Source: Acidiphilium rubrum (GTDB lineage Bacteria > Pseudomonadota > Alphaproteobacteria > Acetobacterales > Acetobacteraceae). From it: 64,000 bases of DNA. Under the pieces are notes generated by a model, which was given only the letters and a program-made list of their open reading frames with translations, was not told where the DNA came from and searched no databases. This document shows, piece after piece, positions 27,572 to 36,513 of the stretch. The first letter of the stretch is position 1. The number at the start of each line of letters is the position of its first letter. A program made the translations under genes and the position numbers. The stretch covers positions 124,001 through 188,000 of the forward strand of contig NZ_FTNE01000003.1 in assembly GCF_900156265.1 (NCBI RefSeq), given 5' to 3'.

Positions 27572-28139
27572 GGCTTCACCCCCCTGCCCGCTTGCGCTGA
27601 TCCGCCACCCGCAACCCGCCATCGCTGCCGGCCTTTGCTACGGCCGGCTGGATATCGGCCTGACCACAGCGGGCCATGCCGCCATCACCCCGATCATCGC
27701 ACAACTCGCGGGCCATCCGGCGAGCATCGTCCTGACCAGCCCAGCCCAGCGCTGCCGCATCCTGGCCGAGGCGCTGGGTGCGGCGCGCGGCATCCCGGTT
27801 GAGACCGACCCGCGCCTGCAAGAACTCGATTTCGGTGCTTGGGAAGGTGTGGCATGGAACGATGTGCCGCGCGCCGCCCTCGATGCCTGGGCGGCATCGC
27901 CCGAAACTTTCGCCCCGCCCGGTGGCGAGAGCGGTGCCGCGCTGCTCGCCAGGGTCACCGCCGCCTATCATGATTGCCTGATCCGGGCGCGCCCCGCCAT
28001 CATCGTCTCGCACGGCGGCCCGTTGCGGCTGCTGCTCGCGCTGGCGAACGGCACCAGGCCCGATCTGCTGACGCCCGCGCCGCCGCTGGGGTCGATCACC
28101 CTCATCGCAGACCCGGCCAGGTCGATGCCAGCAGGCTGA
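27570..28139 (+). CDS. Histidine phosphatase, probable alpha-ribazole phosphatase
   Basis: A 189-aa branch-1 histidine phosphatase, probably the alpha-ribazole-5'-phosphate phosphatase (called CobC in Salmonella). The catalytic His is H13 in L-I-R-H-P-Q-P, so the usual R-H-G is R-H-P. Next come G-L-C-Y-G-R-L-D-I-G-L-T, which is typical of CobC, L-Q-E-L-D-F-G-A-W-E-G and V-S-H-G-G-P-L-R. An ATG at 27561 would add three residues. It overlaps bluB at its start and cobS by 38 bases at its end, fully enclosed in the cob locus. Confidence 0.83.
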   Translation: MASPPCPLALIRHPQPAIAAGLCYGRLDIGLTTAGHAAITPIIAQLAGHPASIVLTSPAQRCRILAEALGAARGIPVETDPRLQELDFGAWEGVAWNDVPRAALDAWAASPETFAPPGGESGAALLARVTAAYHDCLIRARPAIIVSHGGPLRLLLALANGTRPDLLTPAPPLGSITLIADPARSMPAG

Positions 28140-28869
28140 GGACCAGAATTTCGGTGCCGATGTCGATCGCGCCGAGCGTATCCCCGGTATGCCCGCCGAG
28201 CCGCGCGGTGACATACCGCGCCCACAGCCGCGCTGCCGCACCGCTGAGCATCGCCGCCAGCACGGCGGCCCAGAACGGCACCAGCACCAGCGCCGCCACC
28301 ACCGCGATCGCTTCCGCCAGAAGCGCCGGTCCCGCCGGAATTACCCCCATGCTCGCCGCCAACCCATCGGGCCGGGCGAACGCGGTGCGCCGCTGCACCA
28401 CCACCATCGCCGCGCGGCCGAACGCGCCGGCCACCATCAGCGCCGCCATCACCCGCCAGGGTCCCGCGATGCTCCCAATCGCCGCCAGCCGCAGCGCGAC
28501 CGCCAGCACCAGCCCGATCGCGCCATAACTGCCGATCCGGCTGTCGCGCATGATCGCGAGCCGCCGCGCGATCGTGCCGCCGCCGCCCAGCCCATCCGCA
28601 CTATCGGCCAGCCCATCCTCATGCAGCCCGCCGGTCGCGAGCACGCTGACCACCAGCGCCCAACCGGCCGCGAGCCAGGGCACCATGCCGAGCCAGAGCG
28701 CCAGCGCATAAACCACCCCGGCGATGCCGCCCACCGCCAGCCCGACCACCGGATAGGCCCAGACGCTGGCGGCATAATCGACCATCGCGGGAGCCGGCAA
28801 CGCCGCACCCAGCGGCAGGCGGGTCAGCAGGCCGAACGCGGCGGCCATCTGGCAAGCGGCGGTGTTCAT
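28102..28869 (-). CDS. cobS: Adenosylcobinamide-GDP ribazoletransferase
   Basis: A 255-aa polytopic inner-membrane enzyme (CobS of Salmonella, CobV of Pseudomonas) joining adenosylcobinamide-GDP with alpha-ribazole. It has L-L-T-R-L-P-L near the start, G-G-L-H-E-D-G-L-A-D-S-A-D-G as the metal-binding signature, R-D-S-R-I-G-S-Y-G-A and G-G-H-T-G-D-T-L-G-A. Several hydrophobic helices are evident. The start overlaps cobT by ATGA. This is not the cobaltochelatase subunit of the same name. Confidence 0.94.
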   Translation of the reverse strand: MNTAACQMAAAFGLLTRLPLGAALPAPAMVDYAASVWAYPVVGLAVGGIAGVVYALALWLGMVPWLAAGWALVVSVLATGGLHEDGLADSADGLGGGGTIARRLAIMRDSRIGSYGAIGLVLAVALRLAAIGSIAGPWRVMAALMVAGAFGRAAMVVVQRRTAFARPDGLAASMGVIPAGPALLAEAIAVVAALVLVPFWAAVLAAMLSGAAARLWARYVTARLGGHTGDTLGAIDIGTEILVLSLLASTWPGLR

Positions 28870-29873
28870 GCCCGGTCCGTCACGCCCGCTTCGGCAAAAC
28901 TCGCCATGCCGGCGTGGCACGCCAGCGCCGCCCGCACCACCGGCACCGCCAGCGCCGCGCCCGAAGCCTCGCCCAGTCGCATCCCCAAATCGAGCAGCGG
29001 CACCATCCCCAGCGCTTCCACCAACCGCCGATGCCCGGCCTCGGCCGAGGCATGCGCGATCATCGCATGATCCAGCCCACCCGCCACCAGCCGCGCCAGC
29101 GGCGCCGCGGCGGCGGTGCACACGAATCCATCGAGCAACACCGGCACATGATGCACCCGCGCCGCGATCACCGCGCCCAGAATCGCCGCCAGTTCCCGCC
29201 CGCCCAGGCACGCAGCCGCCGCCAGCGGATCATCCAGCACGGCCCGATGCCGCGCCAACCCGCGATCGATCGCATCGCGCTTACGGCCAAGCCCGGCATC
29301 GTCGATGCCGGTGCCCCGCCCCGCCCAATCCGCCCCATCGCCGCCGAACAGCGCCGCCGCCAGCACCGCCGCCGCCGTGGTATTACCAATACCCATCTCA
29401 CCCAGGCACAGCAGATCGGCGCCGGGATCGACCGCGTCATACCCCGTCATCACCGCCGCCTCGAACGCGTCCGGCGTCATCGCCACATCGGTGGTGAAAT
29501 CGCCGGTCGGTGCCTCCAGCGACAGCGGAATCACCCGCAGCGCCGCCCCGGCCAGAAGCGCCAGTTGATTGATCGCCGCCCCGCCCGCCGCGAAATTCCC
29601 AACCATCTGCGCCGTCACCGCCGGCGGATAGGGCGAAACCCCCTGCGCCACCACGCCATGATTGCCCGCGAACACCAGCACCTCCACCAGGTCGAGCCGC
29701 GGCATCGCCCGCCCCTGCCAGGACGCCAGCCACGCCGCGATATCCTCCAGCCGCCCCAGGCTGCCCGGCGGCTTGGTCAGCGTCGCCTGGCGCGCCCGGA
29801 CGGCGGCGGCGGCGGCCTCATCGGCTGGCGGAAAATCCGCGCAACGGGCTCGAACGGCGGCAAAATCGGTCAT
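28866..29873 (-). CDS. cobT: Nicotinate-nucleotide-dimethylbenzimidazole phosphoribosyltransferase
   Basis: A 335-aa enzyme that makes alpha-ribazole phosphate from nicotinate mononucleotide and DMB. Visible blocks are K-P-P-G-S-L-G-R-L-E near residue 35, F-A-G-N-H-G-V-V-A-Q-G-V-S-P-Y-P, E-M-G-I-G-N-T-T-A-A-A and the C-terminal catalytic Glu in R-L-G-E-A-S-G-A-A-L-A. It overlaps cobB upstream and cobS downstream by ATGA. BluB in the same locus supplies its base substrate. Confidence 0.95.
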   Translation of the reverse strand: MTDFAAVRARCADFPPADEAAAAAVRARQATLTKPPGSLGRLEDIAAWLASWQGRAMPRLDLVEVLVFAGNHGVVAQGVSPYPPAVTAQMVGNFAAGGAAINQLALLAGAALRVIPLSLEAPTGDFTTDVAMTPDAFEAAVMTGYDAVDPGADLLCLGEMGIGNTTAAAVLAAALFGGDGADWAGRGTGIDDAGLGRKRDAIDRGLARHRAVLDDPLAAAACLGGRELAAILGAVIAARVHHVPVLLDGFVCTAAAAPLARLVAGGLDHAMIAHASAEAGHRRLVEALGMVPLLDLGMRLGEASGAALAVPVVRAALACHAGMASFAEAGVTDRA

Positions 29874-31210
29874 GGCGATCCTCGGTCAACGGAAGCGATC
29901 AGATGAAAAAAAGTGCCGGACACGCGCCCCCGCCGCCCGCCCTCCGGCCCGCGCGCGGCACCCAGCGCATCGTGCATCATGGCGAACGGCGCATCGTCGC
30001 CCGGCGCGGTCACGCTGGCATAATGAAACTCATGGCCCCGCACCACCGCCCCGGCCGCGCCCAACGGCCCATCGGCACACAAAACCGCCTCGCGATAGCC
30101 CAGATGCAGCCGGCGCCGCGCGAAACTCGTCTCATGGCCGAGCAGCCCGGTCATCGCATGGCGCACGCCATCCGCATCCTCCAGCGCCACCCCCAGCACC
30201 ATGAACCCGCCGCACTCGCCATGCACCGGCCATCGCGCCGCGAAATCGCGCAACCCGGCCTGAAACCGCCCGGCCGCGGCCAGTGCCGGCGCGTGCAATT
30301 CCGGATACCCGCCGGGCAGCCAGCACGCATCGCACCCATCGGGCGGCGCCTCATCCGCCAGCGGCGAAAACGCCACGATCTCAGCCCCCGCCGCGCGCCA
30401 CCCCGCCACCACATGCGGATACATGAAACTGAACGCCGCATCATCGGCCAGCGCAATCCGCTGCCCCGGCGGCGGCACCGCCGCAGCACTTACCCCGCCA
30501 CCATCCTCGATCACCCCAGCCGCCGCCAGCAACCCATCGATATCGCATTCCCGCTCGGCCCGTTCGCCCAACCCCGCGCAATAGCCCGCCAGCCCATCCT
30601 GCTCGCGCGCCTGCACCAGGCCCAGGTGCCGCTCCGCCAAACTCAACGCCGGATCGCGCGGAATGCTGCCGAACACCGCAACCCCGGCCCGCGCCATCGC
30701 CGCCACAATCCCGTCGCGATGCCGCGCGCTACCCACCCGGTTCAACACCGCCCCCGCCACGCGCACCGCCGGATCGAACCCGGCAAACCCCACCGCGACC
30801 GCCGCCGCCGATTGCGACTGGCCCGAAACATCGAGCACCAGCACCACCGGCAGCCCGAACCGCGCCGCGATATCCGCCGCCGCCCCCCGCCGCAGCGCCG
30901 CCTCGCCCACCCCGTCGAACAACCCCATCGAGGCCTCGATCAGCAGCACATCGGCATCCCGCGCCTGCGCCACCAGAATCGCCCCCAGCAAATCCGGCGT
31001 CATCGCCCAACTGTCCAAATTAACTCCGGGATGCCCCGAAGCCGCCTGATGAAACGCCGGATCGATATAATCCGGCCCCGATTTCGCACAGCGCACCTTG
31101 AGCCCGCGCCGCCGCAGCGCTGCGGCCAGCGCCAGCGTCACCATCGTCTTGCCGCTGCCCGAACGCGGCGCCGCAATCACCAACGCCCGCGTTTTTGAGG
31201 CAAGCGTCAT
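29870..31210 (-). CDS. cobB: Cobyrinate (hydrogenobyrinate) a,c-diamide synthase
   Basis: A 446-aa glutamine-dependent amidase that amidates the a and c side chains. The N-terminal synthetase domain has a P-loop-like A-A-P-R-S-G-S-G-K-T and K-S-G-P-D-Y-I-D-P-A-F-H. The C-terminal glutaminase-like domain has the Cys in H-G-E-C-G-G-F-M-V-L-G and a late G-H-E-F-H-Y-A. In an aerobic pathway it acts on hydrogenobyrinic acid before cobalt insertion by CobN. The start is the Met preceding T-L-A-S-K-T, overlapping the cobA stop. Confidence 0.95.
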   Translation of the reverse strand: MTLASKTRALVIAAPRSGSGKTMVTLALAAALRRRGLKVRCAKSGPDYIDPAFHQAASGHPGVNLDSWAMTPDLLGAILVAQARDADVLLIEASMGLFDGVGEAALRRGAAADIAARFGLPVVLVLDVSGQSQSAAAVAVGFAGFDPAVRVAGAVLNRVGSARHRDGIVAAMARAGVAVFGSIPRDPALSLAERHLGLVQAREQDGLAGYCAGLGERAERECDIDGLLAAAGVIEDGGGVSAAAVPPPGQRIALADDAAFSFMYPHVVAGWRAAGAEIVAFSPLADEAPPDGCDACWLPGGYPELHAPALAAAGRFQAGLRDFAARWPVHGECGGFMVLGVALEDADGVRHAMTGLLGHETSFARRRLHLGYREAVLCADGPLGAAGAVVRGHEFHYASVTAPGDDAPFAMMHDALGAARGPEGGRRGRVSGTFFHLIASVDRGSP

Positions 31211-32010
31211 CGCGCCATCGCCTCCAACGCCGGCAACAATTCCAGCAGCCGCGCCCGCGACGCCACCACCTGCCCGATCACAATGATCGCCGGCGCCGCA
31301 ATCCCCTCGATCGTCACGCGCTCGGCAAGCTGCGCCAGATCCGTCACCAGAATCCGCTGCTCCGCCAGCGTCGCCGAGGCGATCGCCGCCGCCGGCGTCG
31401 CCCCGTTCAACCCGCCCGCCATCAGCGCCGCCGTGATCGAGGCCAGATTGGTCATCGCCATATACAGCACGATCGGCTGATCGAGCCGCGCCAGCGCCGC
31501 CCAATCCATCCCGTCCGCCCGGTCGGCACCATGCCCGGTCGCCAGCACCACCGCCTGATTGACCCCGCGCAACGTCAAGGGAATCAACGACGCAGCCATG
31601 CTCGCCAACCCCGAAGTGAGGCCCGGCACAATCCGAAACCGCACCCCCTGCGCCGCCAGCGTAAACGCCTCCTCGCCGCCCCGCCCGAACATGAACGGAT
31701 CGCCGCCCTTCAGCCGCAACACCCGCCGCCCCGCCCGCGCCAGCGCAATCAACTGCGCCGTGATATCCGCCTGCACCGCCGATGGCTTGCCGCCCCGTTT
31801 GCCCGCCGGAATCAACTCGGCCCCCGCCCGCGCCAACCCCAGCACGCGCGGATCGATCAACGCATCATGCACCACCGCATCCGCCTGCCCGAGCCCCGAT
31901 AGCGTCAGCAACGTCAGATGCGCCGGATCACCCGGCCCGGCACCGGCCAGCCAGACCTCGCCCGGGTTCAGGCGTGGCAGATCGGTCATTATCCGGTCCA
32001 GGCTGGTCAT
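31207..32010 (-). CDS. cobA: Uroporphyrinogen-III C-methyltransferase
   Basis: A 267-aa SAM-dependent enzyme that methylates C2 and C7 to give precorrin-2, the entry step to cobalamin and sirohaem. The start V-W-L-A-G-A-G-P-G-D-P-A-H-L-T, the R-L-K-G-G-D-P-F-M-F-G-R-G-G-E-E block and P-G-L-T-S-G are diagnostic. No fused CysG dehydrogenase domain is present, so it is the stand-alone SUMT. It starts a four-gene run cobA-cobB-cobT-cobS joined by ATGA overlaps. Confidence 0.95.
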   Translation of the reverse strand: MTSLDRIMTDLPRLNPGEVWLAGAGPGDPAHLTLLTLSGLGQADAVVHDALIDPRVLGLARAGAELIPAGKRGGKPSAVQADITAQLIALARAGRRVLRLKGGDPFMFGRGGEEAFTLAAQGVRFRIVPGLTSGLASMAASLIPLTLRGVNQAVVLATGHGADRADGMDWAALARLDQPIVLYMAMTNLASITAALMAGGLNGATPAAAIASATLAEQRILVTDLAQLAERVTIEGIAAPAIIVIGQVVASRARLLELLPALEAMAR

Positions 32011-32043
32011 CGGCGAAATCCATCATCCAATAAGAAGCAAGCA

Positions 32044-32080
32044 CTTCTTTTTTTGGAAAAAAAGAAGCAAAAAAACGTTT
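32044..32080 (+). repeat. T-tract palindrome repeat, copy 3
   Basis: CTTCT7 and A7GAAG arms followed by C-A7-C-G-T3. This copy sits between the divergent starts of cobA and cbiD, where a terminator would not be expected. That argues for a dispersed repeat rather than a dedicated transcription stop. Confidence 0.75.
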
Positions 32081-32162
32081 CGACCTTGAGTGATTGCTGC
32101 GGAAACCGTCCGTGCGTCATTGCTGTGTGACTTGTTGGGCGTCCACGGGTATATCCACCTCT

Positions 32163-33284
32163 GTGACGAACCGGACGCCGCTCCGCCGTGGCTGGACCAC
32201 GGGCGCCTGTGCGACCGCCGCGGCCAAATCCGCCTGCGCGGCGCTGCTCACCGGCGCCTTCCCCGATCCCGTCACCATCACCCTGCCCAACGGTGCCACC
32301 ACCAGCTTCACCCTCGCGGAGGCCGCCCGCACCGCAACCACCGCGACCGCCGCCATCGTGAAAGACGCCGGTGACGATCCGGATGTCACCCACGGCGCCC
32401 TGGTCCGCGCCACCATCAGCGCTGCCACGCCCGGCGCAGGCATCATCTTCCGCGCCGGCGAAGGCGTCGGCACCATCACCCGCCCCGGCCTGCCCATCCC
32501 GCCCGGCGAACCCGCCATCAACCCCACCCCGCGCGCCATGATCCGCCAGGCGCTCACCGAAATCGCCGGCCCCAACCCCGATTTCATCGTCGAAATCGCC
32601 ATCCCCGGCGGTGCCACCCTCGCCGAACACACGCTCAACGCCCGCCTCGGCATCGTCGGCGGCCTCTCGATTCTCGGCACCACCGGTATCGTCATCCCGT
32701 TCTCCTGCGCCGCCTGGATCGACAGTATCCACCGCGGCATCGATGTCGCGCGCGCCTCCGGCATCACCCACATCGCCGGTGCCACGGGCCGCACCTCCGA
32801 ACGCGCCGTCCAAGCCCTGCACCATCTCGAAGACACCGCCCTGATCGAAATGGGCGATTTCGCCGGCGGCCTGCTGAAATACCTCCGCCGCAACCCGATC
32901 CCCCGCCTCACCATCGCCGGCGGCGTCGCCAAAATCACCAAACTCGCCCAAGGCAGGCTCGATCTCCATTCCAGCCGCAACGCGGTCGACCGCACCGCCC
33001 TCGCGTCGCTCGCCCACACCAGCGGCGCGCCCGCCGCCTTCACCGCCACCATCCTTGCCGCCAACACCACCGCCGAAATCTTCGATCACGCCACCGCCAC
33101 CGGCCTCAACCTCGGCGATACCGTCGCCCGAGCCGCCTGGCACACCGCCGCCGCCGTGCTCGCCCCCGCCGCGATCGATCTCGAAATCATCCTGTTCGAC
33201 CGCACCGGCGCCATCGCCGGTCGCGCCGGATTCGCGCCGGTTCACGAGTTATCCCCCGCCGATGAGCGAAACCGCCGGTCATAA
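32163..33284 (+). CDS. cbiD: Cobalt-precorrin-5B C1-methyltransferase type (CbiD)
   Basis: A 373-aa CbiD, which adds the C1 methyl group in the anaerobic pathway. The signature [16 protein letters not shown] lies at the N-terminus, with [21 protein letters not shown] and [10 protein letters not shown] downstream. I chose the GTG at 32163; a TTG at 32094 would add 23 residues of no family resemblance. It occurs among oxygen-dependent cob genes with no cobF in the window, so it probably does the CobF methylation here. The end overlaps cobM by 43 bases, convergently. Confidence 0.92.
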   Translation: MTNRTPLRRGWTTGACATAAAKSACAALLTGAFPDPVTITLPNGATTSFTLAEAARTATTATAAIVKDAGDDPDVTHGALVRATISAATPGAGIIFRAGEGVGTITRPGLPIPPGEPAINPTPRAMIRQALTEIAGPNPDFIVEIAIPGGATLAEHTLNARLGIVGGLSILGTTGIVIPFSCAAWIDSIHRGIDVARASGITHIAGATGRTSERAVQALHHLEDTALIEMGDFAGGLLKYLRRNPIPRLTIAGGVAKITKLAQGRLDLHSSRNAVDRTALASLAHTSGAPAAFTATILAANTTAEIFDHATATGLNLGDTVARAAWHTAAAVLAPAAIDLEIILFDRTGAIAGRAGFAPVHELSPADERNRRS

Positions 33285-34012
33285 GCCGCATCATACAAGG
33301 CACTCTCCCGCGCCGCACCACCCGCCAGACCCGGCCCCACCAATATCACTGCCGTCCGCTCGACCTTATCACCCGCCAGCACCGCCTCGATCGTGCCCAA
33401 ATTCGCCCGCACGATCCGCTGATCCGGCCAACTCGCCCGCGCCACCACCGCGACCGGACAATCCACCCCGTAAAACGGCACCAGCCGCGCCACCACCGCC
33501 CCAATCGCATGGATCGCCAGATGCACCGCGAGCATCGCCCCGGTCCGCGCAAACCCTTCGAGCGTCTCACCCGCCGGCATCGCCGAAGCCCGCCCGGAAA
33601 TCCGCGTGATCACCAGACTCTGCGCAATCTCCGGCAAGGTCAGCTCCTGCCCCAGCGCCGCCGCCGCCGCCGCAAACGCCGGCACCCCCGGTGTCATCGT
33701 GTAGTCGATGCCCAGCCGCTCCAGCCGCCTGATCTGCTCCGCCACCGCCGAATACAGCGACAAATCCCCCGAATGCAGCCGCGCCACATCCAGCCCCGCC
33801 GCCGCCGCCGCCGCAAACTCCGCCTCGATCTGATCAAGGCTCATGGGCGCGGTATCGACAATCCGCGCCCCCTCCGGGCAATGCGCCAGCATCGCGCGCG
33901 GAATCAACGAGCCCGCGAACAAACACACGCGGCACCGCGCCAGAATATCGCGCCCGCGCAACGTCAATAAATCCGCCGCCCCCGGCCCCGCGCCGATGAA
34001 ATGCACCGTCAC
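33242..34012 (-). CDS. cobM: Precorrin-4 C11-methyltransferase
   Basis: A 256-aa SAM-dependent tetrapyrrole methylase. The start [20 protein letters not shown], the C-L-F-A-G-S-L-I-P segment and [11 protein letters not shown] are the CobM/CbiF pattern. The start codon is GTG and overlaps the cobE stop (GTGA). It forms a three-gene minus-strand unit cobL-cobE-cobM. Confidence 0.95.
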   Translation of the reverse strand: MTVHFIGAGPGAADLLTLRGRDILARCRVCLFAGSLIPRAMLAHCPEGARIVDTAPMSLDQIEAEFAAAAAAGLDVARLHSGDLSLYSAVAEQIRRLERLGIDYTMTPGVPAFAAAAAALGQELTLPEIAQSLVITRISGRASAMPAGETLEGFARTGAMLAVHLAIHAIGAVVARLVPFYGVDCPVAVVARASWPDQRIVRANLGTIEAVLAGDKVERTAVILVGPGLAGGAARESALYDAAYDRRFRSSAGDNS

Positions 34013-34383
34013 GACGCCTCACCCCGCGCCAACGCGCACGTCGCCCCATCGCCTGCAATCCGCGCCAGCACCAGCCGGCCCTGCGCCCCCGCCACCGCCA
34101 ACGCGCATCCTTCCGCGACCGATGCCACACCCACCGCCGCCGCCACCCGCGCCGATCGCGTCACGCACCGCGCCTGCGCCAAATCCAGCGCATCGGGCTC
34201 GACCCAGACCATCGCCACATCCAACAATCGCGCCGCCGCCGCCACGCCCGCCTCATCCATCTTGAACCGCGGCGCCGCCAGCACATCCACCCGGCACCCG
34301 GCCAACCCCGCCGCCCGCGCCACCAGCGCCACGATACCAGCCGCATCGCACCCCGCCCGGCAGCCGATCCCCGCCACGATCAC
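34009..34383 (-). CDS. cobE: CobE / CbiG C-terminal-domain protein
   Basis: A 124-aa protein matching CobE, the stand-alone equivalent of the CbiG C-terminal domain. It begins [12 protein letters not shown] and contains [11 protein letters not shown] and S-V-A-E-G-C-A-L. CobE is needed for aerobic cobalamin synthesis but its exact reaction is unsettled. The start is the GTG overlapping the cobL stop; the longer frame upstream is a shadow of cobL. Together with CbiD it may replace the deacylating and methylating CobF step (inference). Confidence 0.85.
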   Translation of the reverse strand: MIVAGIGCRAGCDAAGIVALVARAAGLAGCRVDVLAAPRFKMDEAGVAAAARLLDVAMVWVEPDALDLAQARCVTRSARVAAAVGVASVAEGCALAVAGAQGRLVLARIAGDGATCALARGEAS

Positions 34384-35585
34384 GGCTTCACCCCGCGCCA
34401 CTGCGTCACCGTCATCGCCGGGCGAAACCCGTGCAGCCCGCCCACCGGATCGAGCCGATCGATCGATAACCGCGTCAACGCCCCGCCATACTCCCGATGC
34501 GCCGCGAACAGCACGGCCTCGGTCTCGATCGTCACCGCATTCACCACCAGCCGCCCGCCCGCCCGCAGCGCCGCCCAGCACTGGCCGATCAACCCATCCA
34601 ACCGCGCCCCACCGCCGATGAACACCGCATCCGGCGCAGGCCACAAATCATCGATATCGTCAGGCGCCGCCCCCTGCCGCACCTCGAACCGCGGCACCCC
34701 CAGCGTCAGCGCATTATCCCGCGCCCGCGCCGCCCGCACCGCATCCCGCTCCAGCCCGATCGCCCGATTGGCCGGATGCGCGAGCAACCACTCGATCGCG
34801 ACCGAGCCCGACCCGCAGCCGATATCCCACAGCAAATCCCCCGGCACCGGCGCCAGCGCCGCCAGCGTCGCCGCCCTGATCTCGGATTTGGTGATCTGCC
34901 CGTCATGCGCGAACCACCCATCCGCCAGCCCGGCCACGCGCGGCATCCCCGCAGCACCCGCCACCTCGATCGCCAGCAAATTCAGCGGCCCCACATCATC
35001 CGGCATCCGATCCGCCGCCACCACCCGATGCCGCTCGCAAGGACCGCCCAGCGCCTCCAGCACATGCACGCGCGATGCCCCAAATCCCCGCGCCAACAGC
35101 ACCGCGGCAACATCGCCCGGCGTCGTCGCATCGGCGGACAGCACCAACAGCCGCGCCCCGTCATGCAGATGCGGAATCACCCGCGCCACCGGCAGGCCGC
35201 AGCACGAAATCACCGGCGTATCCTGCAACGCCCAGCCCAGCCGCGCCGCTGCCAGCGACACGCAGGACGCGACCGGCAGGCACACAAACTCCCCCCGCGC
35301 GACATGCGCCGCCAACACCGACCCCACCCCATGAAAAAACGGATCACCCGAAGCCAGCACCACCACCGGTTGCCCCCGCCGCGAAAAAATCGCCGGAAAC
35401 GCCTGATCCATCGGCCGCGGCCAGACCATGACCTCGCCCGTGATCAACCCCGCCGCCAGCCGCAAATGCCGCGCACCGCCCACCACCAGCGCCGCCCGCC
35501 CGATCAAGCCGCGCGCCGCCCCCGACAACCCATCGACACCATCCTCCCCGATCCCCAGAATGCTCAGCCATGGAACCAAGCTCAT
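34380..35585 (-). CDS. cobL: Precorrin-6Y C5,15-methyltransferase (decarboxylating), CbiE-CbiT fusion
   Basis: A 401-aa bifunctional enzyme that methylates C5 and C15 and removes the C12 acetate carboxyl. The N-terminal CbiE-type methylase covers about residues 1-205 (L-A-S-G-D-P-F-F-H-G-V-G). The C-terminal CbiT-type Rossmann domain starts near 230, with the SAM site D-I-G-C-G-S-G-S at 254-261. The fused form is the usual aerobic one. Its start overlaps the divergent cobK start by 16 bases, so promoters must lie inside the coding regions. Confidence 0.95.
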   Translation of the reverse strand: MSLVPWLSILGIGEDGVDGLSGAARGLIGRAALVVGGARHLRLAAGLITGEVMVWPRPMDQAFPAIFSRRGQPVVVLASGDPFFHGVGSVLAAHVARGEFVCLPVASCVSLAAARLGWALQDTPVISCCGLPVARVIPHLHDGARLLVLSADATTPGDVAAVLLARGFGASRVHVLEALGGPCERHRVVAADRMPDDVGPLNLLAIEVAGAAGMPRVAGLADGWFAHDGQITKSEIRAATLAALAPVPGDLLWDIGCGSGSVAIEWLLAHPANRAIGLERDAVRAARARDNALTLGVPRFEVRQGAAPDDIDDLWPAPDAVFIGGGARLDGLIGQCWAALRAGGRLVVNAVTIETEAVLFAAHREYGGALTRLSIDRLDPVGGLHGFRPAMTVTQWRGVKP

Positions 35586-36412
35586 CGCTGCCCCTGCGCA
35601 CCCTCATTCTCGGCGGCACCACCGAAGCCACAAATATCGCCCGCGCGCTCGCGCACGAACCCACGATCGCCGCCACATTGTCGCTGGCCGGCCGCACCGC
35701 CGCGCCAATCCTGCCGCCCATCCCCCATCGCATCGGCGGCTTCGGCGGCATCGCCGGTCTGGTCGCCTACCTCCGCACCACCGAAACCGCAGCGATCATC
35801 GACGCGACCCACCCCTTCGCCGCCCAAATCAGCGACCACGCCTGCCAGGCCGCCGCCCTTACCGCCACACCAATCCTGCGGATCGACCGCCCCGCGTGGC
35901 GCGCCGAACCAGGCGACCAATGGACGCACGTCACCACCATGACCCAGGCGGCCGATGCGCTCGGCCCCATGCCGCGCCGCGTCTTCCTCACCATCGGCCA
36001 GCAAGACCTCGCGCCGTTCCGCGCCGCCCCCTGGCACGACTACATCATCCGCAGCGTCGATCCGCCCGCCGCCGCACTGTGCCCGCCAAACGCCGAACTC
36101 ATCACCGCCCGCGGCCCGTTCACCGTGGCGGGGGAAACCGCCCTGCTGCAAACCCACCGGATCGACATCATCGTGACAAAAAACGCCGGCGCCGCCGCAA
36201 CGTCGGCCAAACTCACCGCCGCCCGCACCCTCGGCATCCCGATCATCATGATCGCCCGGCCAAGCCTGCCACCCTGCCCGACCGTGCCCGACGCCGATGG
36301 CGCGCTGGACTGGCTGAAACGCGAAGTCAGCACGGCGCGCCAGGCGAGCATCGCAGTAAAACGAAGTGAGAAGACTTCTTTTTTTGAAAAAAAAGAAGCA
36401 AAAAAACTTTGA
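35570..36412 (+). CDS. cobK: Precorrin-6A reductase
   Basis: A 280-aa NADPH-dependent reductase of precorrin-6A. It has the nucleotide-binding L-I-L-G-G-T-T-E-A at the start, D-A-T-H-P-F-A-A-Q-I-S near 78-88 and the late T-K-N-A-G-A-A-A-T-S-A-K-L. The last roughly 13 codons (S-F-F-E-K-K-E-A-K-K-L) are read from a T-tract palindrome repeat rather than from cobK sequence, so the C-terminus has been extended by repeat insertion. It overlaps the cobL start divergently. Confidence 0.93.
   Translation: MEPSSSLPLRTLILGGTTEATNIARALAHEPTIAATLSLAGRTAAPILPPIPHRIGGFGGIAGLVAYLRTTETAAIIDATHPFAAQISDHACQAAALTATPILRIDRPAWRAEPGDQWTHVTTMTQAADALGPMPRRVFLTIGQQDLAPFRAAPWHDYIIRSVDPPAAALCPPNAELITARGPFTVAGETALLQTHRIDIIVTKNAGAAATSAKLTAARTLGIPIIMIARPSLPPCPTVPDADGALDWLKREVSTARQASIAVKRSEKTSFFEKKEAKKL
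36375..36410 (+). repeat. T-tract palindrome repeat, copy 4 (inside cobK 3' end)
   Basis: CTTCT7-G-A8-GAAG followed by C-A7-C-T3. It lies within the coding end of cobK and supplies its last codons; the stop TGA comes two bases after the repeat. Copy 5 lies about 50 bases away in inverted orientation. Confidence 0.8.
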
Positions 36413-36458
36413 TCCATTGGGCTCGTGCCGCTGAAACCGCCCATGCCCCAGATAAACA

Positions 36459-36491
36459 AAAGTTTTTTGCTTCTTTTTTTCAAAAAAGAAG
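36459..36491 (-). repeat. T-tract palindrome repeat, copy 5
   Basis: A4-G-T6 followed by GCTTCT7-C-A6-GAAG, the reverse orientation of copy 4. Copies 4 and 5 face each other between the convergent ends of cobK and cobJ, so each has terminator-like orientation for its gene. Confidence 0.8.
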
Positions 36492-36513
36492 TCTTCCCCT
36501 ACCCGTCCCTGCC

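Noticed and set aside
28102-29873. CobS/CobT as cobaltochelatase subunits
   Set aside because: Motifs show they are the ribazoletransferase and the phosphoribosyltransferase that share those names in Salmonella nomenclature; there is no MoxR ATPase or VWA domain.
29903-31198. 431-codon plus-strand frame opposite cobB
   Set aside because: Arg/His/Pro-rich shadow of cobB without any domain.
32011-32162. Second cobalamin riboswitch between cobA and cbiD
   Set aside because: The gap lacks the GCCACTG, CCCCCGCAACTG and B12-box blocks; it contains only a T-tract palindrome.
32007-33245. 412-codon minus-strand frame opposite cbiD
   Set aside because: Gly/Asp-repetitive translation with no motif; cbiD on the plus strand has clear family signatures.
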